From VAXT01 sp963698015 (GTDB taxonomy: Bacteria; Actinomycetota; Thermoleophilia; Gaiellales; Gaiellaceae), in assembly GCA_963698015.1 (NCBI GenBank), contig OY969109.1, positions 1,054,001 through 1,118,000 of the forward strand: a stretch of DNA of 64,000 nt. Reading direction: 5' to 3'. Below, in pieces: positions 26,306-34,957 of this stretch. Below the pieces are notes generated by a model. That model worked only from the letters and a program-made list of their open reading frames with translations. It was not told where the DNA came from and did no database searches. The position numbers were made by a program, and so were the translations under genes. How positions within the stretch are numbered: the first letter of the stretch is position 1; every line of letters starts with the position of its first letter.

Positions 26306-26908
26306 TTGAGTGAGCACGGACGCATTCCGGCGGCATTTCGCAATGTCGCCTTCCCGATCGCGCGCCGCGGCTACGAGCGTCGGGCAGTCGATGCGTATGT
26401 CACGCGGATCAACCGCCTGATCGCGGAACTGGAGGCAACGCACTCGCCGCGGGACGCGGTAGCCCACGCGCTCGAGCGCACCGAGGAGGAACGGAGCGCC
26501 ATTCTCACGCAGGCTCACGAGATAGGAGCTGAGATCATCGCTGCCGCGCAGCGGGAGGCCGAAGAGATGACTGCCGAGGCGAGGGCCGAGGCTGCGGACA
26601 TCGTCGTCAACGCCAGCACCGCGGCGGACGGCGCGAAAGCCGAAGCGGAGGAGCACGTCGAGAAGGCAAGGGCCGAGGCGGAGCGGATCCTCGCGGATTC
26701 GCGGGCACAAGCCGCAGAGCAGCTGCGGCTCGCGCAGGAAGAGATCGCGAACCTGCGCAACGAGGCTCAGGCGTGGCTGGACGAGCTCCGCACGGACACG
26801 GAGAGCGTCTGGAGCGAACGCTGTGACCTGGTCGACGACCTCCGCGAGATTGCGGGGCGACTCCAAGAGGCAGTCTCGGAGGCCGGCACCCGGCCGACCG
26901 TTCCATGA
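26306..26908 (+). CDS. DivIVA-like coiled-coil protein (paralogue 1)
   Basis: This 200-residue protein starts at TTG 26306 after GAGGG. A short DivIVA-type N-terminus, VAFPIARRGYERRAVDAYVTRINRLI, quoted in part as FPIARRGYERRAVDAYV, matches the membrane-curvature-binding end of DivIVA/Wag31. A long, Ala/Glu-rich coiled coil (about 55-185) follows. Such proteins mark poles or septa and recruit wall-growth factors. It stands 22 nt before a close paralogue with the same N-terminal signature, suggesting tandem duplication. Confidence 0.85.
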   Translation: MSEHGRIPAAFRNVAFPIARRGYERRAVDAYVTRINRLIAELEATHSPRDAVAHALERTEEERSAILTQAHEIGAEIIAAAQREAEEMTAEARAEAADIVVNASTAADGAKAEAEEHVEKARAEAERILADSRAQAAEQLRLAQEEIANLRNEAQAWLDELRTDTESVWSERCDLVDDLREIAGRLQEAVSEAGTRPTVP

Positions 26909-26930
26909 ATTCTCGGCATACTCGTGGCCC

Positions 26931-27632
26931 ATGGGTGGCGGCGACGCAGCGGAGCGAGGCGAGAATGGCGGACAGACCCTGACGAACACGATCGAGGACG
27001 TCGCCTTCCCCGTTTCGATGCGCGGGTACGACCGCGAGGCCGTCGACAGTTACGTGAATCGCGTCCGGGAATTAGTGGCGCGACTGGAGGCGAGTCGCTC
27101 ACCCGAGGCCGCGGTCAAGGACGCACTCGAGAAGGTCGGCGAGAAGACGAAAAGCGTTCTCGAGAGCGCGGGGGAGAGCGCCGAACAGATCACGAGTGCC
27201 GCGCGGCGCGAGGCCGAGGAGAGGAGCGCCCGCGCAAAGAACGAGTCCGAGAAGATCGTCGCGGGGGCGAAGGCCGAGGCGACCGAACTCGTCGACCGCG
27301 CAAATGCGGAGGCTAAAGAGACGGTCACGAAGGCACGTCACGAAGCGGCCGAGCATCTTCAGCGCACACGGGACGAGGTGACTGCGCTGAGGGAAGAAGC
27401 CGAGGCGCGTTTAGGTGAGCTCCACGCCGACACCGAGAGTATCCGGCACGACCGCGGTGAGCTCCTGGACGAGATCCGCGACTTCGCAGTGCGCGTCGAG
27501 GAGGTAGCCCGAGCAGCGGAGAACCGGTTCCCGCAGCGCGCCACCGAGAAAGCGCCGGCCGCCGACGAGTCGGAGGCGGGAGAGAAAGCCGACGCGACGG
27601 ACGCCGCGGATCCGGGCACGCCGGCCGAGTAG
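26931..27632 (+). CDS. DivIVA-like coiled-coil protein (paralogue 2)
   Basis: This 233-residue protein starts at ATG 26931. The DivIVA-like block EDVAFPVSMRGYDREAVDSYV (key part FPVSMRGYDREAVDSYV) is followed by a coiled coil of Ala, Glu and Lys repeats to about residue 205, and an acidic, disordered tail. It aligns with the preceding paralogue around FP(I/V)xxRGY(E/D)RxAVDxYV and the SRSPxxAVxxAL stretch. Because it carries a tail and a longer coil, the two may have divided polar or septal roles. It converges on amt. Confidence 0.85.
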   Translation: MGGGDAAERGENGGQTLTNTIEDVAFPVSMRGYDREAVDSYVNRVRELVARLEASRSPEAAVKDALEKVGEKTKSVLESAGESAEQITSAARREAEERSARAKNESEKIVAGAKAEATELVDRANAEAKETVTKARHEAAEHLQRTRDEVTALREEAEARLGELHADTESIRHDRGELLDEIRDFAVRVEEVARAAENRFPQRATEKAPAADESEAGEKADATDAADPGTPAE

Positions 27633-27634
27633 AC

Positions 27635-29035
27635 CTATGCGGCCTCCGGCTGAGCCTCCGGAACCGGCGCCCGGTCCGGCTCGTACCGATGACCGTGGTC
27701 GATCAGATGTGAGTGCGACTCGGTTCCATACCCGCCGGGGACCGGGATGTAGAACTCGGGATAGCCCCACATGCCGTGCTCGGCCACGTCCAGGCCGGCC
27801 GTCTCGACGTGCTCCTCGACGCGGATGCCCCAGAGTCGCTTCAGCGTCCAAAGCGCTCCGAGCGACAGGCTGAACGTGAACACGCCGACCGTGGCAAGGC
27901 CGAGTGCCTGCACGCCGAGCTGGTGGAAGCTGCCCGTGTAGAAGAGGCCGCCGGAGCCCGTAGCGAGGTTCGATGCGAGCGCAGGGACCGCGAACAGGCC
28001 CACCGCGAGCGTTCCCCACACGCCGGCCATCCCGTGCACCGCCACGGCGCCGATCGGATCGTCGATTCCGATCCGCTCGACCCAGAGCACGCCTACGACC
28101 GCGATCGAGCCTGCCACGGCGCCGATCACGACCGCGGCCCACGGCGCGACGAAGCCCGACGCAGCAGTGATTGCCACCAGCGCCGCGATCACGCCGTTCA
28201 GCATCATCGACACGTCCGGCTTGCGGAGCACGAGCCACGCTGCGCCGATCCCGCCTAGCGCGCCCGCCGCGGCGGCCAGGTTCGTCGTGAGGGCGACGTA
28301 GGCGAAGTAGCCGAGCTTGTCGCCGGTCACGACACCCAGCGTCGAGCCCGCGTTGAAGCCGAACCAGCCGAACCAGAGGATCAGCGTCCCGAGCACGGCG
28401 TACGGCATGTTGTGGCCGGGAATCGGATTGGCGCGCCCGTCGTGGCCGAACTTGCCGATCCGCGGACCGAGCAGCAGCGCGCCAGCCAGCGCCGCGAGCG
28501 CACCTTGGTAGTGCACGACGGTCGACCCGGCGAAGTCCTGCATGCCCAGCGAGAAGAGCCAGCCGCCGGAATGCCAGATCCAGTGCGAGACGAACGAGTA
28601 GAGGACCGTGAAGAAGGCTCCGAAGACGAGGTAGACCCACAGCTTCGCGCGCTCGGCCATTGCGCCCCAGACGATCGCCAGCGAGACGCCAGCGAAGACG
28701 ACCTCGAACAGGTAGGCCGCCGAGCCGGGAATCGTCGCGAAGAACGTGAACGGCGCGGCGCCGATCGAGAGGAGCTCGTCGGTAGAGGGGAAGAAGCCGC
28801 TCGTGCCGATCAACTTGTTGCCGTCGCCGAAAGCGATCCCGAAGCCGACCGCCCAGTAGACGATCGAGCAGACGCCGAAGATGAGGACGTTCTTGCCGGC
28901 GATGTGCGCGGCGTTCTTCATCCGCGTGAGGCCAGCCTCGAGGAAGGCAAACCCAGCCTGCATGAACATCACGAGCACCGCTGCAAGTACAACCCACACC
29001 GTGTTGACCGCGATGACGAGGTCGGCGGTCTTCAT
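27635..29035 (-). CDS. amt: Ammonium transporter
   Basis: This is a 466-residue, eleven-helix Amt/Rh channel for NH3/NH4+ uptake. Typical stretches are MQAGFAFLEAGLTRMKN near residue 25, HWIWHSGGWL, DFAGSTVVH, NMPYAVLGTLILWFGWFGFNAGS and the pore twin-histidine regions, including DDPIGAVAVHGMAGVWGTLA. The family's conserved Asp is present in DFAGS. The ATG makes a 4-nt ATGA overlap with glnK, whose product should gate the channel. A long charged tail with a His-rich SHSHLIDHGH stretch follows the last helix. It is the last gene of the glnA operon. Confidence 0.96.
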   Translation of the reverse strand: MKTADLVIAVNTVWVVLAAVLVMFMQAGFAFLEAGLTRMKNAAHIAGKNVLIFGVCSIVYWAVGFGIAFGDGNKLIGTSGFFPSTDELLSIGAAPFTFFATIPGSAAYLFEVVFAGVSLAIVWGAMAERAKLWVYLVFGAFFTVLYSFVSHWIWHSGGWLFSLGMQDFAGSTVVHYQGALAALAGALLLGPRIGKFGHDGRANPIPGHNMPYAVLGTLILWFGWFGFNAGSTLGVVTGDKLGYFAYVALTTNLAAAAGALGGIGAAWLVLRKPDVSMMLNGVIAALVAITAASGFVAPWAAVVIGAVAGSIAVVGVLWVERIGIDDPIGAVAVHGMAGVWGTLAVGLFAVPALASNLATGSGGLFYTGSFHQLGVQALGLATVGVFTFSLSLGALWTLKRLWGIRVEEHVETAGLDVAEHGMWGYPEFYIPVPGGYGTESHSHLIDHGHRYEPDRAPVPEAQPEAA

Positions 29036-29382
29036 GCGACCTCCACTTCCCCGAGCGGAAGCCCCTTGCGGTTGTGCGTGACGTTCTCGATCCGAGTGGT
29101 CCACGTGATCCCGTCGCCCGACTCGTGGCCCGACCGCGCAGCGTCCGCGATGGCCGCGACGACCGCCGGTGCGACCGAGTCCTCGACGACGAACATGAGC
29201 AGCGCCTTCGGCAGGAAACGTGACTCGAAGACGCGGCCGCGGTACTCGTGCGTCACGCCGCGCTGGCGGCCGTGGCCGATCGCCTCGACCACCGTTACGC
29301 CCACATGGCCCGTCTCCGCCTCGACCGCGTCGATCACCGTTTCGACCCGCTCGCGGACCACGACCGCTTCGACCTTCGTCAT
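29032..29382 (-). CDS. glnK: P-II nitrogen regulatory protein GlnK, T-loop tyrosine lost
   Basis: This 116-residue trimeric P-II protein senses ATP, ADP and 2-oxoglutarate and binds Amt. The N-terminal VEAVVVRERVETVIDAV strand-helix, GVTVVEAIGHGRQRG and C-terminal RIENV fit the family. In the T-loop, canonical RGAEYMVDFLPK reads RGRVFESRFLPK. The tyrosine uridylylated or adenylylated in other bacteria (Tyr51) is therefore Phe, so regulation by that modification is not expected. ATGA overlaps link it to the GNAT gene upstream and to amt downstream. Confidence 0.93.
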   Translation of the reverse strand: MTKVEAVVVRERVETVIDAVEAETGHVGVTVVEAIGHGRQRGVTHEYRGRVFESRFLPKALLMFVVEDSVAPAVVAAIADAARSGHESGDGITWTTRIENVTHNRKGLPLGEVEVA

Positions 29383-29864
29383 GTGATCACCTCGCTTCGT
29401 CGTTCCAGGACGACGACGTCCCGCCAGACGCCGTCCAGCTTCCCGAGCCGCTCCTGGGTGCCGACGACCCGGAAGCCGCACTTGGCGTGCAGCGCCAGGC
29501 TCGCCTCGTTCTCCGGGAAGACGCCGGTCTGGATCGTCCAGATCCCGTCCTGCTCGGTGCTGTCGAACAACCGCTCGAGCAACGCGCGCCCGATCCCTCG
29601 TCCCTGCCACTCGTCGTCGACGTAGACGCTGTGCTCGACGACGCCTCGGTAACAGGGCCGCGACGACACGAGGTGCGCCGCGGCCCAGCCCACGACCTGC
29701 CCGCCCTCGACGGCCACCCAGCGATGGCCGTCGAGCTGCGAGCGGTCCCATGCTTCCCACGAGGGAGCCTCGGTCTCGAAGGTCGCGTTCCCGCCTCCGA
29801 TGCCCTGCTCGAAGATCGAGCGCACCGCCGGCCAGTCCTCCTCCCGAAGCTCTCTGATCTCCAC
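29379..29864 (-). CDS. GNAT acetyltransferase, phosphinothricin acetyltransferase-like
   Basis: This 161-residue GNAT enzyme opens IRELREEDWPAVRSIFEQG and GNATFETEAPSWEAWD, the signature of the PAT/MnaT group. Those enzymes acetylate phosphinothricin, methionine sulfoximine and related amino acids. The acetyl-CoA loop is DDEWQGRGIGRALL, followed by NEASLALHAKCGFRVVG. GTG 29864 is 2 nt after the glnA stop, and the stop overlaps glnK by ATGA. Sitting in a glutamine synthetase operon, it may acetylate a glutamine-synthetase inhibitor or a nitrogen-rich metabolite; that is inference. Confidence 0.85.
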   Translation of the reverse strand: MEIRELREEDWPAVRSIFEQGIGGGNATFETEAPSWEAWDRSQLDGHRWVAVEGGQVVGWAAAHLVSSRPCYRGVVEHSVYVDDEWQGRGIGRALLERLFDSTEQDGIWTIQTGVFPENEASLALHAKCGFRVVGTQERLGKLDGVWRDVVVLERRSEVIT

Positions 29865-29866
29865 CT

Positions 29867-31315
29867 CTACGCGTCGAAGTAGAGCGCGAACTCGGCCGGG
29901 TGCGGCCTGAGCGCGACCATGTCGACCTCGTTCTCCCGCTTCCAGGCGATCCACGTCCGGATCAGCTCCTCCGAGAAGACGCCGCCGCGCGTCAGGAACT
30001 CGTGGTCGCTCTCGAGCGCGTCGAGCGCCTCTTCGAGCGACCCCGGCACCTGAGCGACCCGGCCACGATCCTCTTCGAAGAGGTCGTAGTCGGCGGGCTC
30101 ACCGGGCTCCAGGCCCTTCTGGATGCCGTCGATCCCGGCCATCAGCATCGCCGCGAACGCGAGGTACGGGTTCGCCGCCGCGTCCGGGCACCGGAACTCG
30201 ACGCGCTTGGCCTTCGGCGACTCCGAGTACATCGGGATCCGGATGCACGCCGAGCGGTTGCGCTGCGAGTAGACGAGGTTGACCGGCGCCTCGTAGCCCG
30301 GAACGAGCCGGCGGTACGAGTTCGTCGTCGGCGCGCAGAAGGCGAGGAGCGCCGGCGCGTGCATGAGCAGGCCGGCCACGTAGGCGCGTGCGAGCTGCGA
30401 CAGCCCCGCGTAGCCCGACTTGTCCGCCATCAGCGGCGTGCCCTGCGTCCAGAGGGACTGGTGCGTGTGCATGCCCGAGCCGTTGTCGCCGAAGAGCGGC
30501 TTCGGCATGAACGTCACGGCCTTACCGGCCGCGCGGGCGACGTTCTTGACCACGTACTTGTATGTCATGACCTGATCGGCCATGCGGGTCAGAGTCTGGT
30601 AGCGCAGGTCGATCTCGCACTGGCCTCCGGACGCGACCTCGTGGTGATGAAACTCGCACGGGATGCCGAGTCGCTCGAGCGTGAGCACCATCGCCGAGCG
30701 CAGGTCGTGCAGCGTGTCGTGCGGCGCCGGCGGGAAGTAGCCCTCCTTCTCGCGGATCGTGTTCCCGAGCCCCGGCTTCCCCGAGTTCCAATGTCCCTCC
30801 GCGGAGTCGAACGCGTAGTGCGAGTGGTTCGGGCCGAGGTCGTAGGAGACCTCGTCGAAGACGAAGAACTCGCACTCGGGGCCGAAGTACGACGTGTCGG
30901 CGATCCCCGTCTCGTTGAGGTACGCCTCGGCGCGCCTGGCGACACCGCGCGGGTCGCGCCCGTAGCCCTCGCGCGTGACCGGGTCGGCGATCTCGCAGAT
31001 CAGCGAGAGCGTCGGCGCCTCGGTGAACGGGTCGATGATCGCGCTCGCCGGGTCGGGCATGAGCAGCATGTCCGACTCCGAGATGCCCTGCCAGCCGCGG
31101 ATCGACGAGCCGTCGAAGCCGAGGCCCTCGTCGAAGGCGGACTCGTCGAATGCGCTCAGCGGCAGCGTCATGTGCTGCCAGCGCCCGAGCAGGTCGCAGA
31201 ACTTCAGGTCGACGAGCTGCGCCTGGGTCTGCCCGGCCCACTCGATCGCTTCCCGCGCCGCGGGAGCCTCCTTGTTCCCGTTCGCGATGTAGTGCTTCGT
31301 CTCCAGCTCTGACAT
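29867..31315 (-). CDS. glnA: Glutamine synthetase type I (glnA1)
   Basis: This 482-residue dodecameric ligase makes glutamine from glutamate, ammonia and ATP. Motifs are EGLGFDGSSIRGW near residue 65, GPECEFFVFDE (metal Glu), HHHEVASGGQCEIDLRY, MPKPLFGDNGSGMHTHQSL, NSYRRLVPGYEAPVN and RVEFRCPDAAANPY. The region matching E. coli Tyr397 reads PADYDLFEED, so an adenylylation-type tyrosine is present. A clear AGGAGG precedes ATG 31315. It heads the glnA-GNAT-glnK-amt operon and has a terminator-like structure in its leader. The second glnA in this window belongs to another subtype. Confidence 0.96.
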   Translation of the reverse strand: MSELETKHYIANGNKEAPAAREAIEWAGQTQAQLVDLKFCDLLGRWQHMTLPLSAFDESAFDEGLGFDGSSIRGWQGISESDMLLMPDPASAIIDPFTEAPTLSLICEIADPVTREGYGRDPRGVARRAEAYLNETGIADTSYFGPECEFFVFDEVSYDLGPNHSHYAFDSAEGHWNSGKPGLGNTIREKEGYFPPAPHDTLHDLRSAMVLTLERLGIPCEFHHHEVASGGQCEIDLRYQTLTRMADQVMTYKYVVKNVARAAGKAVTFMPKPLFGDNGSGMHTHQSLWTQGTPLMADKSGYAGLSQLARAYVAGLLMHAPALLAFCAPTTNSYRRLVPGYEAPVNLVYSQRNRSACIRIPMYSESPKAKRVEFRCPDAAANPYLAFAAMLMAGIDGIQKGLEPGEPADYDLFEEDRGRVAQVPGSLEEALDALESDHEFLTRGGVFSEELIRTWIAWKRENEVDMVALRPHPAEFALYFDA

Positions 31316-31338
31316 GCCGCTCCTCCTCTCGGACCAAC

Positions 31339-31385
31339 AAAAAAGGCCCCGGGACTACGAGAGTCCCGAGGCCTCATTGCCTCGG
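31339..31385 (-). terminator. glnA1 leader attenuator: terminator with competing stem
   Basis: On the leftward transcript, 31373-31362 pairs with 31356-31345 (12 bp, one U-G pair, 5-nt loop), then six U (31344-31339): a full intrinsic terminator 24 nt before the glnA1 ATG. The upstream segment CCGAGGC (31385-31379) can instead pair with GCCUCGG (31372-31366), which is part of the terminator's 5' arm. The two folds are mutually exclusive. The glnA2 leader has the same plan and near-identical core. Confidence 0.75.
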
Positions 31386-31416
31386 CGCCCGCCTTCTGCG
31401 GCGAGCACCTGGCTCC

Positions 31417-31422
31417 AATCTA
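31417..31422 (-). promoter_or_regulatory. Possible -10 element of glnA1
   Basis: TAGATT on the minus strand lies about 30 nt upstream of the attenuator core and about 100 nt from the glnA1 start, giving a leader of roughly 95 nt. No convincing -35 hexamer was seen. The assignment rests on position and the TANNNT pattern. Confidence 0.35.
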
Positions 31423-31478
31423 AGCACACAGCCGGACGGCGCTTTGCCGGTCGTTCGGCCAGTTGTACGCTTCGTCAC

Positions 31479-33039
31479 ATGTCGGCCCTTCGGGTTGGGC
31501 CACTCGCAGCGGTGGTCGCCTTCGCGCTCGTCATCGTCGCGGTGGCCGTCGGGGCCCCGGGAGATCTCGACCCGACGTTCGGCGTCAACGGCCGTGTGAC
31601 GCTCTCGCCATTCGTCGAGTCGTACGCCGCGTCCATCGCCGTCCAGCCCGACGGCAAGCTCGTCCTCGCCGGGGCCGCCGACGACGAAGCGCCTCCCCCG
31701 CCTCCGCCACCCGCACCGGGCGGTCCGCACTCGTCGAACCAGGACTTCCTCGCGATCCGCCTGCACGCCGAACGGGAATCTCGACCCGACCTTCGGCTCC
31801 GGAGGGTTCACACGGACGCCTATCGACTCGGAAGGTCTGCCGGCATCCGACGGAGCGCGCGCGGTCGCCTTCGGTGCCGACGGATCGATCATCCTCGCCG
31901 GCCTCACGGTCGTCGGAAACGGGACGGACTTCGCGTTCGCGCGATACACGCCGTCCGGAGCGCTCGACCCGACCTTCTCGGGGGACGGGATCCAGACCTT
32001 GGACGTCGGCGGCTACGACGGCGCCGACGGCGTCGCTGTGCAGCCGGACGGCAAGGTGGTCGCCGTCGGCCCGGGCGGATCGGGCTTCACCGTCGTCCGC
32101 CTGCTCACGAACGGTCAACTCGACCCAAGCTTCGGCAACGGTGGCGTTGTGGACTCGAACATCGGGGATCCGGCCCTGCAGGACGATGCCGCGGCGGTTC
32201 TCGTTCGCAACGGCAAGATCGTCGTCGCGGGGACGGCGGACGTCCCGAACTTCATCAGGCGCGACTTGGCGCTTGCGCGCTACTTCGCGAACGGACAGCC
32301 CGATACGAGCTTCGGGGAGGACGGAACCGTCGTCCTGAACAACCCTGGAGAGGACCGCGCCACGGCGCTCGCGGCGACGCCGGACGGCAAGCTTGTGGTT
32401 GCGGGGCTGACCGGAGGGCCGTATCTGCTTGCCCGGTACCTCGCCGACGGCAGCCTCGACCGGTCGTTCGGCGGCTCGGGGGTCGTGACGACGCCATTTC
32501 AGGGGCTCCTCGCGAACGCACAGGCCGTGGCCGTGCAGGCCGACGGCAAGATCGTCGCCGCCGGGGTCGGCCTCTCCTACAACGAGTCCGCATTCACCGC
32601 CGCGCGGTACACCGTCGACGGAAGGCTCGACCCGTCCTTCGGCGGCGACGGCAAAGGTGTCTTCGACGTGCCCACCATCCGGCTCTACGGAAGCGGCGCG
32701 GTCATTCAGCGAAGCACCGACCCCGGGGCGGCCGGTCGGCTCGTGATCGCGGGACAGCTGTTCGAGGGAACGGCAGATCATGTTGCCGCCGTGGGCATCG
32801 ACCTCGGCCGGCTGGAGGCTGCGCCGCGTCCTGTGCGGTGCCGTGTTCCGCGCGTGATCCGGCTACGGCTCGCTCTGGCCAAGAAGAGGATTAGGCGCGC
32901 CAACTGCTCGGTCGGACGGGTTCGCCGCGCCCGTTCGCTTCGACCCCGCGGGCGCGTGATCGGTCAGAAGCCGCGGGCGGGACTGGTCAAGCCGCGCGGC
33001 ACGCGCGTGTCGCTCGTCGTGAGCCGGGGCCGCCGATGA
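31479..33039 (+). pseudogene. Secreted delta-60 repeat protein with C-terminal PASTA-like domain, one frameshift
   Basis: A signal peptide (MSALRVGPLAAVVAFALVIV) leads into delta-60 (DUF5122) repeats of the form GDLDPTFGVNGRV with VQPDGKLVLAG, expected to form a beta-propeller. Near 31772 the frame shifts after FLAIRLHA; reading GACGGG instead of GAACGGG restores NGNLDPTFG and the rest to 33039. A C-terminal PASTA-like unit follows (CRVPRVIRL, GRVIGQKPRAG, TRVSLVV). One indel therefore separates two good halves; the intact protein would have about 519 residues. Its stop overlaps the next gene by ATGA, and the two are paralogues. Confidence 0.75.
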
Positions 33040-34806
33040 CCCGTTACGCCGGTCACGCTCGCGCCGCACTTTCTCGTCGCTTGTACGTGGTGGCGGTCGT
33101 GGCCGCGATTGGCTCGATCGCATCCATCGCGGGCGCCGCTCCGACCGCGCCCGGCGATCTCGACGCGTCGTTCGGAAACAACGGGCGGATCGGTGTCCCG
33201 ATCGGCTCGTCCGACGCCAAGGGCTGGTGGGTCGCGGTGCAGCCCGACCGCAAGATCGTGATCGGCGGGACGGTGACCGACTACCGACCTCCACCCCCGC
33301 CGCCTCCGCCTCCGCCGGGTCCGCCGGCCCGCCGTGCCCCGGCCGGCGGGGACCACGGAGACTTCCTCGCGCTGCGGCTGAACCCGGACGGAAACCTCGA
33401 CCCGAGCTTCGGCAGCGGAGGCGTCGTCCGCACGCCGATCGACCTGATCCCCGACGGGGAAGACGCGGTCGGCGGCGGGGCCCTCTCGCCCGACGGCAAG
33501 ATTCTCCTCGCCGGAGGCTCATGGGCACCGCGGGGCGAGACCGACTTCGCCTTCGTTCGCTATACCGCGGACGGCGACCTCGATCCGACGTTCTCGGGCG
33601 ACGGAATCGACTCGATCGACCTCGAGGACTACGAAAGCGCGGGCGGGGTTGCGTTGCAGCCCGACGGCAAGATCGTGAGCGCTGGATCAGGGTCGCCGAC
33701 CGACTCTTTCACCGTCCTCCGCCTCCTCCCGAACGGCGACCTCGATCCGGACTTCGGCACGGGTGGCGTCGTCCAGACTCAGCTCGGCGTGCCCGAAGAG
33801 CCGGACGTTCCGCGTGCGATTCACGTGCTCGGCGACGGCCGCATCCTCGTCACCGGGACGGCCGACTACAGCTGGCCGTACGACGATTTCGCGGCCGTCC
33901 GCTACCTGGCGAACGGGGACCTCGACGAGAGCTTCGGCGACGGCGGGATTGCCATCGTCCACGCGGATCGTGCCCAGTGGGGCTTTGCGTCGGCCGTGAT
34001 GCAGGACGGGAAGATCGTGATCGGCGGCGAGGCCGAGGCTCCCGAGGCCTTCATGTACGAGTCGCGACTCGTGCGCCTTCTGCCGGATGGGGCCGTCGAC
34101 GAGACCTTCGGCGATAACGGCGTCGTCACCGAGGACTTCGGTGGGTCGGGGGCGACGTACGCGCTCGCCGTCGACCCCGACGGAAAGCTCATCAGCGGGG
34201 GGTTCTCGCACGACGGTTCCTTCCAGAACGTCAAGTTCGCCCTCGCTCGGTACAACGATGACGGCACGCTGGATGCCGGCTTTGGCGATGGAGGAGTCCG
34301 CTCCTACAACATTCTGGGCGTATCCGATTTCGGGTACGGGCTCGCCCTCCAGCCGGTCGAAGCGGATGCCGGCGCAGACGCGAAGCTCATTCAGATCGGA
34401 GAGGGCTGGGACGGCTCGAAGTGGCGCGTCGCGGCGAGCAGGGTCTTGCTCGGCCCGCCGCCGCCGGCTCCACCGCCCCCGCCCCCGCCTCCTCCGGCTC
34501 CACCTCCGCCGCCACCACCTCCGGCTCTCCCCTCCACCTCCGCCACCCGCTCCCCCGCCGCCCTTGCCACCGCCACCCCCACCCCCACCGCCACCCCCAC
34601 CGCCGATTCGGTGCGTGGTGCCCCGCGTCGTCGGTAGAAAGCTCGCGCAGGCCCGGATTCGCATCCGGCGCTCGCACTGCTCGCTGGGGCGAGTACGCCG
34701 CGTACGGTCGAGAGGTGTGCGCGGCATCGTGATTCGCCAGAGCCCGCGGCCGGGCGTCCGCCTTCGACGCGGTGCTCGCGTGAATCTCGTCGTCGGTCGA
34801 AGGTAG
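33036..34806 (+). pseudogene. Second secreted delta-60 repeat/PASTA-like protein, one frameshift
   Basis: This is a paralogue of the preceding gene: an N-terminal export signal, then many delta-60 repeats (GDLDASFGNNGRI, PDGNLDPSFGSGGVV, PDGKILLAGG and others to about residue 470). Two proline-rich linkers are present. In the second, near 34533, one base is gained or lost. The in-frame sequence turns into a Ser/Thr/Ala tail ending at 34637, while another frame continues as polyproline into a PASTA-like domain (CVVPRVVGRKLAQA, GIVIRQSPRPG, VNLVVGRR) ending at 34806. The restored protein has about 590 residues. Wall binding through PASTA is inferred. Confidence 0.75.
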
Positions 34807-34957
34807 GGCCCACGGGCTTGTGCTCGTCCAGCGCCGCAGGTAACGTGATCGCCGCGATGTTGCGCCTCGGTTGATTCCGGTTTCTGCGCGCACCGCCTGA
34901 AACGACAGGCTGGTGCGCCATGTTCCGTGTCCCTTCGAGCCGAGTCTGGAGCAGCAC

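Noticed and set aside
31339..31385. glnA1 leader as the known glutamine (glnA/Downstream-peptide) riboswitch
   Set aside because: I could not recognise the conserved three-stem core of the cyanobacterial motif; the leader is too short and based on one terminator stem and one competing stem.
33280..33330. Polyproline stretches in the delta-60 proteins as tandem DNA repeats of independent origin
   Set aside because: They encode ordinary proline-rich linkers within real frames, although they may favour sequencing errors.
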